From Notospermus geniculatus (Eukaryota; Nemertea; Pilidiophora; Heteronemertea; Lineidae), in assembly GCA_002633025.1 (NCBI GenBank), contig NMRB01000532.1:95803-159802 (forward strand): a stretch of 64,000 bases of DNA, written 5' to 3'. The translations under genes and the position numbers were made by a program. Of the stretch, positions 1 to 10,302 are shown piece after piece; position 1 is the first letter of the stretch; each line of letters begins with the position of its first letter. The notes under the pieces were generated by a model that saw only the letters and a program-made list of their open reading frames with translations, did not search any database and was not told the DNA's origin.

Positions 1-339
1 ATTCATTTTATTTTCCCTTAGACATCCAATATTCGCGTCGTTTGGGAATTATTGAACGTCGCATCGATCACCGCCGACATTTGGTGTCGACATCATCAAG
101 ATATTTGGTTTTATTATCGGAAACTCGCGCGTTTGTAATTGCAACAGCACCTGCCATCTTGTAGCAATCACTTTTTGACACCTCGCAGCCTATTCCGAGG
201 CAAACTGCGTAATGACGAAAACAACACCGGAGCGATATAAAAAACGGAATCGATGAGTGAGCGGCGTATCCGGAACTTGGAGCGTACTGTACGACATTAT
301 TTAAGACGATGAGACAAGTGTAGAAGGAGTATCTCTTAC

Positions 340-554
340 ATTGGAGGCAGCTCTGGATGCGGGATAGGTTGACATACGTTTTGGCACAACGGATGAGACA
401 TCAAAAGCTTTTTTGTCTTCAGATCGTCTTTCTCTCTCTCTGTGTTGACAGTTGGCGCTAGCTTTGTATCGTTTTGTTGCAGCGTAATATTGACGGAGCC
501 CATGTAGGGAGCCTCAGTGCATCTGTACGCCATTCCTAGTCGCGGATTCGCCAT
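340..554 (-). CDS. Putative first coding exon, unknown product
   Basis: The minus strand has an ATG in good start context (AAGATGGCG) at 554. The frame stays open for 71 codons to a textbook splice donor (CCAAT|GTAAGAG) at about 339/340; without splicing it stops at once. The predicted peptide starts MANPRLGMAYRC, is hydrophilic, has several cysteines and no membrane segment or signal peptide. I do not recognise a family. If real, the gene continues leftwards out of the window. Start context plus donor is the only support; a chance open frame of this length is common in AT-rich DNA. Confidence 0.33.
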
Positions 555-633
555 CTTGACTTGAAACCATGTCGTCTGGGTGAACACGTCATGTCATATG
601 TACCCTTAAACCAGTTTTCTGGAAAGCAACATA

Positions 634-869
634 CGGGAGAATCCGACTTACCGGTACCTCGACGCAAGTCCAGGTCATGAAAATTTTGTAAGTTCTAAAA
701 ATATTGTAATATAGTAGGGGTAGCATATTGGTAGATGGAACAGCTTAGGTATAATACAAGCTGTTCCATTTACCATTATGCTACCCCTCGGCCTCTATAT
801 TACTGCATTATTAGAACTTAGAAAATTTTTATGACATGGACTCGCGTCGCGGTAAGTTGGACTCTCCCG
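634..869. mobile_element. Fold-back miniature DNA element with TA flanks
   Basis: About 236 bp that is nearly one long imperfect inverted repeat. The ends read CGGGAGAATCCGACTTA and TAAGTTGGACTCTCCCG, and the arms meet around the self-complementary centre near 735-785. It is flanked by TA on both sides (632-633 and 870-871), the target duplication expected of Tc1/mariner-like transposition. It has no coding capacity, so it is a MITE-type non-autonomous element. Superfamily is inferred only from the TA flanks. Confidence 0.7.
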
Positions 870-871
870 TA

Positions 872-1701
872 GGTGGACAGTGATTTCAATGCGGAAAGAA
901 CACATTTCCCACTGACACAGTCCGTTATCACCGTGAACTCATCATTGCATGCCACATTCGGCCTGATGTTAACACTGACTCCCAACCTCCCTGACCATGA
1001 CAGAACGGCGTTTTACAAATTCAAGATCTTTGCACCAAAACGTGACAGGCACCCTGGGGTTGAAGAGAATACCTGGGAACAGCAAGCAGAGAGGTGCAAT
1101 TGTCTCCCAACACACAATGGCAGCAACCTTAGATTTCTGCATCCAACTTCATTCGAGGGGATGTTACAGCATGGATGCAGTGCATCTCAGCTTCGGTGTC
1201 AGCTTACAAGTAAAGAGACAAACAACGCATTGTTCGTCGCGACTGAATTCAAAACGGGGTAGATTACACGAAGTTCAAAATGACTGTAATTTTCCGTTCG
1301 CTCTCAGCAGAAGTGTTAAAAGACGCTGTGGAAATCCGAATCTTTCATTACTTTAGGAGATTATCCCCAAGCGTCTTGTTGCTACATGTCATTTGGCGAC
1401 CGATCAACAATAACAGACGATGTCACAAGATTCCTCGTATTGTTTGCTCTTTAGAAGCTGCTAAAAGGCGCGAAGCATCACATGATGTCTGAGACTCGGC
1501 TTATTGTCTGTTCATTAGAGTACGGAAGTCATAATTGAGGGCTCTGTAAACTGGCCATCTTGTTTGCTTGGGAACAGTTGCTAATGCGTGAAAGGAGGGC
1601 GGATGGGAGGCCTGGGAAGCCTTCATTTCACGGCCACCCTCGGGGGTGGAAATGCGAAAAATCATAATGCTTGGTATTACAATGAAATATGATTTGACAA
1701 G
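872..1701. other. No recognisable gene
   Basis: Two overlapping open frames on the plus strand (873-1356) lie in different phases and look like chance openings. No splice-supported exon, RNA gene or repeat was seen. Confidence 0.5.
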
Positions 1702-1703
1702 TA

Positions 1704-1935
1704 CTCTAAGCTCCCACTTACCTGTCCCATTCCTGAACTCGGAAAAAATGACCAAATCCTACGTTGAAGATATCGCATGCTATCATTTTTTGCCAGGCTC
1801 GGGAGTGGGACAAGTAAGTGGACATGACATTACTGTTTATGACCATACCCCCACCCCATTATCTTCAACTTAGGATTTAGTCATTTTTTCCCCGACTTCA
1901 GAAATGGCACAGGTAGGCTAAGTGGGAGTTTAGAG
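1704..1935. mobile_element. TA-flanked fold-back MITE, family M1 copy 1
   Basis: A 232-bp element with inverted ends starting CTCTAAGCTCCCACTTAC and ending in the complement, flanked by TA (1702-1703 and 1936-1937). Each arm contains a CCTGTCCCATTCCTGAACTC-type stretch, and the centre holds a second, shorter inverted pair (GGACAGGTAAGTGGACA type). Two further copies are at 16125 and 27609. TA target duplication suggests a Tc1/mariner-type transposase acting in trans; none is encoded here. Confidence 0.8.
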
Positions 1936-1937
1936 TA

Positions 1938-3950
1938 TACATGTATGTGTAATTGACTGAAAATACGATGTTCGACCACAGAACGTAAAGTAGGCCTACC
2001 GATGTTGTAATAAATGAGAATGCCTCTCGTATGCCAGTGCCCCCTTTATTGCTGGCGGACACTCAAACCCAGAAAGACAATGTTTATCAGTGCCTCGCCC
2101 ACCGTGAGGTGGCGGCTTTTTTCGTTAATCTTTTGTTACGGAGCATTGGCAAACGGGGGAAGTGAAAAATATTACACCGGCTGTTCCAATTTAGAGAAGC
2201 CGTATTCCCCGGGCTACTGCTGCATTACGTCAGACTTTTGGTCTGGCCTGTTGACGTCATCTCAAGGGAAATCCTAAGGACAACCGGGAATCCTGAACAC
2301 GCATCATTCAGCCTCGTTTTCAAACGTTAGCGCTTAGTACCCGTCCCGGTCTAACCATGTACGTTCAGATCCGTAATGTCTACCACAAAAAAAAGTTCTA
2401 CCAAAAGAGAAATCGATTTATATGTACTTTTTTGATCCATGGATGCATGGCTTGCGAAATATCAACTCGAGCAAACTTTGCCTTCCCAGACTATGACGAC
2501 CCGTTATTTTCCCAGACTGAATCCTCGGATGTCTCTTAACCACGGCCCTTCAACAAACCTATCCTCCCCTGGCACCTATTACCACGGGTCTAAGATATCA
2601 ATGTTTACCTAGCTAAATCAAAAGATACATATTTCACAGATATCATACTTAAAGAAGATACATATCGTGTTAATGTGATACTTATGGTACAATAATAGTG
2701 TTGACACGTCTCTTCATATATACTTTACTTAGTCGCAGCTTATAAAACAGTGTCGTATGTCAAGTTGAGACATGGGGAAGATACTTCAATGGGTCTCTTG
2801 TCGACACAGGATGTTGAAAAATGGTAATTTTGAATTGACGCTACTTTTCATGACTCTTCTATCAAACTGGGAGTCCGAAATGATGGTCTGACGAGTCAAC
2901 CACCAAATGTGGCCGCGAGAGCTAAAACTGGAGTAACAAGCAAAGTACTTGTTTACCTTGTGATCACTGGCTTAATGATGATGTATCATGACTTTATTGT
3001 TTACATTCAATGTTTGTAAACATTGATGTTTACGTTATGGTATTTTGGACTTTTGGGACAGGCCAATCCACCAAATTGAATACAATGTACTTTCGGTATC
3101 AAAATAATTTCTAGAGGGGCATGCCGCCAACAAATTACTCATAAGACAAAGAAAGACTGGACACAAACGAACAAAATGTAAATAAACTGCAATGATTTTC
3201 GTGGCCCGCGAAAATACCCGCGTGATACATTATCTTTAAGTTAGATGTGGGAACGTTAGATGTTTTGTACTTTTCCCTCACTTTGATGTTATTTGATCCA
3301 CTGTCGGCAGGTCGTTGGATCTTTCATGCCATTCAACCTAAGACAATGATGTACCACTACCTTTCTCACGATCGATCGTGTACTTATGAAATACTGACAG
3401 TTTATCCATAGCCTCGCATCAAAAACACGTTACAAATTAAGCCATCCTTCATTATCCACTGTCTCGCGACCAAGTGCACCTTTTCATGCCCGGCCGTCCG
3501 GCGTTATCTGCTCTTTTTATAACGAAAAGACATCGGTAGCACTTCGCTTGTTCATCCAATGTCTCCGATAGACAGATATTGAGTATCTTTCCCTCTGAAT
3601 CTATAAATCGGATTCGTACTTCGCAGGGAAAGCCGCTTGACAGGAGAATTATTGATAATCTCTGAAACAAGTGACAAAATCATTAAAGGTCGCTTGATAT
3701 TCAGATAACATGGGACGAGCTCGATAAACAGGTATTGAGTGGCAACTTCTGGGCGAGACATTTACAGTCGCCGAGACAAACTCTTCGACGGCCACGATAT
3801 TTTGTTTCACTTCAAGACTGCTAATGCCGAATAAGCCGCCATCTTGGATGGTCACGGTTCGGGCTTGTTTAAATCAAACCGTTGACCATGCGTACAGGAT
3901 GCATTCCCTAATTCATGTTCCACAAGCCCTGAAACGCTTCTCAGTTCCTT
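1938..3950. other. No recognisable gene
   Basis: AT-rich DNA with only short open frames in competing phases. One small local palindrome around 2998-3035 (TGTTTAC words). A few minus-strand frames near 3450-3855 overlap one another and are treated as chance. Confidence 0.5.
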
Positions 3951-4085
3951 CACATACCCATTTCCCTATGGGCTGTATAAAATCGCCCTGTACCGTGCGT
4001 CCAAACCCACGGGTCAAGGGAACTAACATGGGTACAGCAAACTCACTCCGAGAAAGACGGGCCTACTGTAAAAAATAATCCCAAA
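3951..4085. repeat. Degenerate fragment related to the 8387 element
   Basis: Contains words shared with 8387-8589, for example AACATGGGTACAGCAAACTC against AACATGGGAACGCCAAACTC, and a terminal CTACTGTAAAAAATAATCCC like the start of that element. Probably a decayed or rearranged copy. Boundaries are approximate. Confidence 0.4.
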
Positions 4086-4958
4086 TCGGGTCGTTGGTGA
4101 GATTTTGACCTGGAAGGTTCGTCCAATATGCATTTTTTGCCCATTTACTCTTTCTAGTACATTGTAATACAATTTCGTCATATCTTTGATACCACAGGTC
4201 ATCCAAAGTTAATTGAATCTTCCCAATATTTCATGTTTTTCTCGTCTATACTGTCAGCAAAAGCTGAAGCCCTATTGGCTTGATAAAAGGTCTTGATATA
4301 ACTGGAGAAAATTGTAAAGGATAAAGTGCAAAATAACTAATTCACTGCGTCATCTTAAAATTTAAGAGCTTTTCACGTGCTCTGGTAATTCATATCTGGT
4401 TTTCATTGGATACTTCCTCAATGGGGGCCACACGCACCAAATCCATGGAACACTTTTGAATTCTCAAAAGTCTCACGCAGACATTCAACTTTGACAAATA
4501 GCTCTGCTACAAAACTGGTTATTACAACCTTTGATGAGTAGCAGTGTCATTGGGGTGAAAGTGACATGAAGCTTCCCCAAGAGGTGTAATTTACGCACCT
4601 GCCCTGAATGGCAAGAGTAGCGTCGCCGCAATTAACTCTTCAATGACATCTTGATGAGGTTGGTGTGAATGTGTGAAGTCTTCTCATTGGTCATTATGCC
4701 CGCGGAATGCAATTGCAATCTCGTGATCAAAGTCAGCAGAAAATAAGTGTCGGAATGCGGAATGGTCAAATAAAACGTAATGATGAAGATGAATTCATCC
4801 AAATATCCCATGTTATCATGTCGAGGAAACACCAGGCGTTGGCCAGGAGTTTCAAAAGTAACTTATTCTTGGTCTATCTATGCGTTGAAGGTAAACAGTA
4901 TCGTCGATGATAGGTGTGCCTAATCTCGGGGCCGTATGCACCTACGAAGATTATCTTG
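4086..4958. other. No recognisable gene
   Basis: Overlapping opposite-strand frames around 4632-4910 cannot be told from chance. GGGGCCGTATGCACC near 4929 looks like the left end of the fold-back that follows. Confidence 0.45.
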
Positions 4959-5044
4959 AACTCAGGTTGAGCCACAACTTTTCCATTGTCACATCATGCT
5001 CTGGCAAACCTGAACAATTGAAAAGCTGTGGCTCAACCTGAGTT
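4959..5044. repeat. Short fold-back repeat of the GGGCCGTA class
   Basis: A 25-nt inverted pair, AACTCAGGTTGAGCCACAAC.. and its complement, separated by about 36 nt. A GGGGCCGTATGC motif 30 bp to the left matches the ends of the elements at 28403 and 28512, so the full element may span about 4929-5075. Non-coding. Confidence 0.55.
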
Positions 5045-5075
5045 AGCCTTGGTTATACCTGTCTGAAAAAGCCCG

Positions 5076-8000
5076 GACTTTTCGAAGCCTGGGTCTTATC
5101 TTTGTTACGTTCCAATTACTTACATTTCGAAAGCAACATTGACCAACGAACTGACGAAATCCCACGATCACCGTATAAAGATGGAAAACTCAAGGAGCAG
5201 ACGAATACTGACGTCATTGAAATCCGAAAATGGTGACCAAAACCGATGGAAATGATGAATTTCTGTGTGATGAATTTCTGTGTGATGGTGACTATTTGTG
5301 TAGTCCTTTAGTTAAGGGGGAATAAGATTCATGAGTGGTAAAATTTGATGTCATAAGCTACATGTAGGCCTACCTGTCATCCCTTCCAGGAACTATCGAC
5401 ATCATTCCATTTTTGGGTTTCTATCGATCTAAGCAGCCAAAATGTAGTCAAGTTTTGATCATCTTGTTGGCATAATAAGATAAGATGATTTTTTATTGTA
5501 ATACAATGCTGATTTTTTTTCGGGAGGGAAACGAAAGCAAAATTATGTTTGACAACTGATTACACTCGAAGTGTTTTTTTCGGCCGGTTCGAATCCACTC
5601 ATGGTCTCATTGGAGAGAGTTGAAAGCAATGTGGATTAAATGCTAAGACTCAGCGGAAACACAACCGAAATTCGTTCATTCAAGTTTACTGATTCCAATA
5701 CGCGTTTCTTATCTTCAACGGTTATGGGGAGTGTTATGCAACACGACACACAGTGGTATCTTACTCAATTATGTGGAATTGACAAGGGATGCTGGACGAG
5801 TTCTGATTGGTCTAGCGAGAAGTTGCAATCAACGTTTTCGAGGAGAACTTGGTACGGGCGAACACAAAGCATCAATCACAGTTTCGGCCTCGTGATGAGC
5901 CACAGAAAGTGGTTCTAATCCCAACCTAGCTTAATCAAGCGGCAGAACAACTCGCGACTTGTAGAAAATGGGAAGTTTTTATTCGCACATCTTGATGTGA
6001 ATTATTCACGACTCGCTGAGTAATTTGATTCGAAGAGCCCGGCGCAAAATCGATGTGTGGCTCCGTAAACATGGTGCATCTCCCTTGAAGGAGGCGCGAA
6101 TCTGGCCTATTAATTTACGTATGCCTACCCCTTGCCTCTTCGGCCCACTCCAACATCGAATTCATCAAAGATAAACAAATCGAAACGCCTGCTCCGGCGT
6201 TTTCTTTCTCATTCGGAATGTCTCTTGATTTAGCTTCAATATTTCTTCGCTGGGAACGGCTTTCTCGAGCAAACATAGCGAGTAATGAATGTCAGAATAT
6301 GGATTGGGCTCGGCCTATTGCTGTCAGAACTAAACAGACATCCACACAAGTCGATACCACGCATAGATCGTTGCATAATATGAATGTGCTCCTTACCATT
6401 CCAGTTTGATGCTAAATAGTGTGTCGGAAGTGATTCAAATTTGCAAATTTACTCTGAATATCCCACGGTATGCATTATGTGTTGTTGTTTTTGTTATATA
6501 TGCTGCATCATATCTTCGACCTTTTATGAAACAGAATAACGAAAAAAGTACATAGGATTACACATTATAGACTCATACTGGGTGCCACAGCGGGCACTCT
6601 ATGGATCACATNTTAAACCGCGATTTCTCGCCCCTTCAGGTGCTCTCCAACAGATTATTCGTCCATTCTGAGCACTACAGCTCAATTCAATAGGACATTG
6701 AAGAAGAAAATGAAACTCATCACCGACCCAAGCAATCATACTCTCTCTGACTCACGAGTACCCAGAGATAATGTTAGTAATAAATAAATTCATATAGCTA
6801 GCTGTGTTGGCTTCGGCTTTTCCAACAACTACGGGTATTTGGTTTGGAAATAATGCTTGTAGGGCCAAGTGAAGTACCTCTTTCTTTGCGATTGTCGACC
6901 ACGTTGGGCATATTAAAGGTCGAGAACGCTCTGTGGTTTTATTGAAATCAATTACTTTTTGTATACATGGTAGAGACTAATATGCGATTGCTGATCAAAC
7001 GCAAATGAAAACGCCTCGATCCCCTTCAGTTGCCTTTGGTACATATTGCTGTAGGTTGATCGCTGGATCCAACTGACAATAGTGTACGCAAGTTTGGCAA
7101 TTTCGCTTCTGCACTGCAAAGCCAAACGCAGATTCCTTCCACACTGTTGCTCATAAAGTTGGAATATACTGGGAATTTCCATTCATTTCCAAAAAAAAAA
7201 CGTTTTTCTGAATTATTTTTGTACGTGTAGGTCGAATTTAATGAAAATTAATTATCAGCTGATGGAGACATTACGGGGGCAATGGTTGCTCGCGTCTGAT
7301 ACACAGTTTTAAAGAAATCACCCTCAGCGCCCTGATGTGCGTAGCAATTGAGTTCCTGAATTTGTTTTGAAAGTTAAATTCTTACCCTCAACCAAAACCG
7401 CTAACAAAAGTCATTTATCACCACTTGCTAGAAGCTTTCCAAGCCGATTTTCAAAAGCGGTAATTTTCACCAGAATTCGGGCAGCTCCCTACATCCACGG
7501 CGCACTGGTTTCTAAACATCAGCCACAGCAACCGATGTCCCGTAATGTCACCATCCGCTGGTAAAGCTTCGTTGAAATCGACCCACATGCAGAGAAAAAC
7601 GTTTATTGGAAATGAACGGAAATTCTCAGAATAATCAAACTTTATGAGCAAAAAAGAGACCTACAAGATCAGCATTAATGCCATCACTGGGAAGGGGATG
7701 GGAAAGGGTTCCAAGGCTAATGCCAATTTGCCAAAGTATATTATCGACAGCCAGCACTTGCAGACTTGTCGACCGTTCAAGTAAAAACCACTTTAAAGGT
7801 ATTATATGAAACAGGTGTGCACTCGGTAGAAATATTGAAGTATAGATTAATGAAAAAAACAGACCACAGGTAAACAATAAAACCATGATAAGTGCTTCAA
7901 TAGGGCAAATGGAGAGAGGAAGTAATCGAATGAATTTCTCTCTCTTTATAGACAAGGTAATTGAATGTTTTTCTCATTAGAAAATAGTAGAATCACCTGT

Positions 8001-8386
8001 TGAACTGTCGTTCTCGCAAATAAACCAAGGCGCCGAGAAAAATATGAAATGACCATTGCCTTGTTTGCCCAGGAAATATTATACCCAATCCTAACTTGCC
8101 TTGGCAAACAGTGTTTAGTGGAACGAAGGGGTCAGCTGGAACTTGCCCGTACGGTGTTCAGTGATGGTATAGTGTTCAGTGAATTTGAACACCGAGTCCC
8201 ACACTTACATGGAATACATGTACATGCACAATGTATGTCATTCCCATGACAGACCGTCCAACATCACTTCCAACTCACTTGAGGCCTAAAACAAATTTGC
8301 CTCGGCAAATTCTGTAGCCTACAAGGAACGGGTCAGTCCCAACTTGCCATGACAAATGGAAGGAATGACTCAACTTGAAGTTGCTG
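5076..8386. other. No recognisable gene; one undetermined base
   Basis: About 3.3 kb with short competing open frames only. A hydrophobic minus-strand frame at 7635-7955 has T-rich composition and no splice support. Base 6612 is N. No repeat family recognised. Confidence 0.5.
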
Positions 8387-8589
8387 CACTGTAAAATATT
8401 ATCCGTTTTTATGGGTACGGACCCGTCGGTACACATACCAACATGGGAACGCCAAACTCATTCCGAGTTGTATGTCCCCATATGATGGGTACAGCGGGCC
8501 CGTGGGAAATGGGCTTAAAAATTGGACAAGGAATTTGCCTATTGTCATGGATGGGTACGCTGTACCTACATGTATTTATTTTTACAGTG
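8387..8589. mobile_element. CACTGTAAAA-type MITE
   Basis: Ends CACTGTAAAATATT and TATTTTTACAGTG are inverted repeats. Inner words (ATGGGTAC, CCCGT) also recur in inverted orientation. A degenerate relative is at 3951-4085. No target-site duplication is clear, so the superfamily is not assigned. Confidence 0.5.
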
Positions 8590-8645
8590 TGGACAGGTAG
8601 TGTTCACTGGGTCACAATCTAATCACAACTTGCTTGATTATTCGA

Positions 8646-8864
8646 TAAATCGGAAAGTCGTCTCCGAATATTTCGCATCGACCCCAATCGGGGTCTTCCT
8701 CAGGCGCTATGTAGAAGAGATCCCAGAGGTGAAAGAATTCACCTCTGGGATCTCTTCTACATAGCGCCTGAGGAAGGGGTCGACCATTTGCGAAACATTC
8801 GGAGACGACTTTCCGATTTAGTATTGTATACTCTGAGTCGTTTTTGTGCTGTTTTTTGGATATC
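8646..8864. mobile_element. Retrozyme/Penelope-like fold-back, subfamily II, with 15-bp TSD
   Basis: Two head-to-head arms (8646-8732 and 8736-8820) share GGAAAGTCGTCTCCGAATAT, then a unique tail contains TCGTTTTTGTGCT. The whole is flanked by a perfect 15-bp direct repeat, TGCTTGATTATTCGA, at 8631-8645 and 8865-8879. Long TSDs point to reverse-transcription-based insertion rather than a cut-and-paste transposon. The left arm, read on the minus strand, has a CTGAGGA / GACCCC-loop-GGGGTC / GAtgcGAAA arrangement resembling a degenerate hammerhead core; the right arm has lost the stem. No protein is encoded. Confidence 0.75.
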
Positions 8865-8879
8865 TGCTTGATTATTCGA

Positions 8880-9192
8880 CTATCGGACTGAAATTGGCAG
8901 GATACACACCCTGCAAAATGTCAGAGCAAGTGACATGCCACGACTGTTGCAAACCCAATTATTTACTTCTGTGTGTATTCCTAATATTCATGAATATTCA
9001 CACTCGTCTGTGTATATCAAGTGCAACCGCAATTTGTCACTGTAACCCAAAATGGCACTCCAGCGACCGCCATACTGTGATGTTGGTCAATTTTTCGCAA
9101 TAATATCTGAGAAAGTGCTAGCGGTTTGGTTCCAATAACGGAATCCTGTACCATGCAATTGACCACAGCCCAACAGTACATCACATGGAGAT
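8880..9192. other. No recognisable gene
   Basis: One plus-strand open frame (8846-9103) partly overlaps the preceding mobile element and is not taken as a gene. Nothing else seen. Confidence 0.45.
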
Positions 9193-9734
9193 TCAGTACA
9201 AGGTCTCTGGTATTTTCGTCGTGAAACCATCATGAATACGACTACTTGTAACTTCACAGAGGGCCGATACTGTTGTTTGTAAGTGCCTGCTGTATTGGAC
9301 AAATTCAGGCAAATTGCTGGGAGTTGTTTTTGGAGGTGGTTGAAATTGAGTTTGCAAGTGTTCGCACAGAACTGACGAAAGCGGGTGAGAAATCACAGTT
9401 GTGAGCACCATTGAGTCCCAGTCATTCCCCGTATTCAGATTTTCAAACATTGAACCATTTAGCAAACGTTGCGGTTTGGAAAGAGTAAAAACTAAGGACG
9501 CCGATCTGGCATTATCAACATCGCAGTTGACGGTACTTTTTATCGTATTTCCGTCCGTTTCTCGCTCCTTCTCAGAGGCGGCGCTGGCGTCAGCTTTCTT
9601 CAGCCGAATGTTGTGAATCGATACCAAAAACTTTCTTTTTGCTATTGGTTGCTGACCAACTATGATATTTTCAAGAGTTTGTATTTCTATGAAAAAAGGA
9701 AAGTCGACAGTATACGTAACACAAACTTCGTCGT
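9193..9734 (-). CDS. Putative internal or terminal exon, unknown product
   Basis: On the minus strand a frame is open for about 180 codons from a plausible acceptor (GGGTCGCTTCAG|AC) at 9734/9735 to a stop at 9193. It begins DEVCVTYTVDFPFFIEIQTL and continues with a serine/threonine-rich hydrophilic part. The first part alternates hydrophobic and polar residues in beta-strand fashion. I do not recognise the family. One or two frames of this length are expected by chance in 64 kb, so the case rests on composition and the acceptor. A donor inside the frame could make the exon shorter. Confidence 0.33.
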
Positions 9735-10101
9735 CTGAAGCGACCCGATGATTTTTTTAAAGTGAATTACTTGGCAGGACTGTACGACTTCAAAATTCTT
9801 CCTCGTTTGACTCGAGCCAATATGGTAAACTGCTTGTTGGTGACAATTTTGGAAAGTTTGCTGTCTTATTATGAAAATTAGACAGTACATATTTATCGGT
9901 AGATCATCAGCAATTGTAGCACTTTCAATTTAACCCTTGTGTGTACCACAGGTAGTTAAGTAGAATAAAATCACAGAAGATTAGGCCTACATAAAAATAT
10001 TACAAAATATGCCAAAACGATTAGTGCATCTTATAGCCTACATTGGTTTCATCTTCTCTCCGATAGTCTTCTTCTTGCAATTATACAGGGTCATAGCATT
10101 T
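9735..10101. other. Intergenic or intronic DNA
   Basis: No feature recognised. Contains one TTAGGCCTACAT word of the kind scattered through the window. Confidence 0.45.
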
Positions 10102-10117
10102 TACCTTTATTTTTGAT

Positions 10118-10286
10118 ATAAAAACCGAAGTCGTCCTCCAGAAATTTTGCAAATTTTCGACCCCAACTGGGGTCTTCTTCAGGCTGGCACTTTCAAGTCG
10201 AGCTACCAGAAGTATTTGCAAAATTTTTGGAGAACGACTTCGGTTTTTATCATTTTGTGTGTCGCCTTTTGTGCCTTATTTTTGGT
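10118..10286. mobile_element. Retrozyme/Penelope-like fold-back, subfamily I, with 16-bp TSD
   Basis: A 169-bp insertion flanked by a perfect 16-bp direct repeat TTACCTTTATTTTTGA (10102-10117 and 10287-10302). The left arm is an inverted unit; the right arm repeats its outer part and runs into the family tail (TGTGTGTCGCCTTTTGTGCC). On the minus strand 10188-10139 can be folded as a hammerhead: CCAG, C, CTGAAGA, A, a GACCCC/GGGGTC hairpin, GAA, an AATTT-GCA-AAATT hairpin, T, CTGG. The right arm lacks the core. The fold is by eye, with one unpaired base on each side of the CTGAAGA core. Confidence 0.75.
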
Positions 10287-10302
10287 TACCTTTATTTTTG
10301 AA

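Noticed and set aside
7635-7955. Hydrophobic 106-codon frame as a membrane protein
   Set aside because: Hydrophobicity follows from T-rich DNA; there is no start context or splice support.
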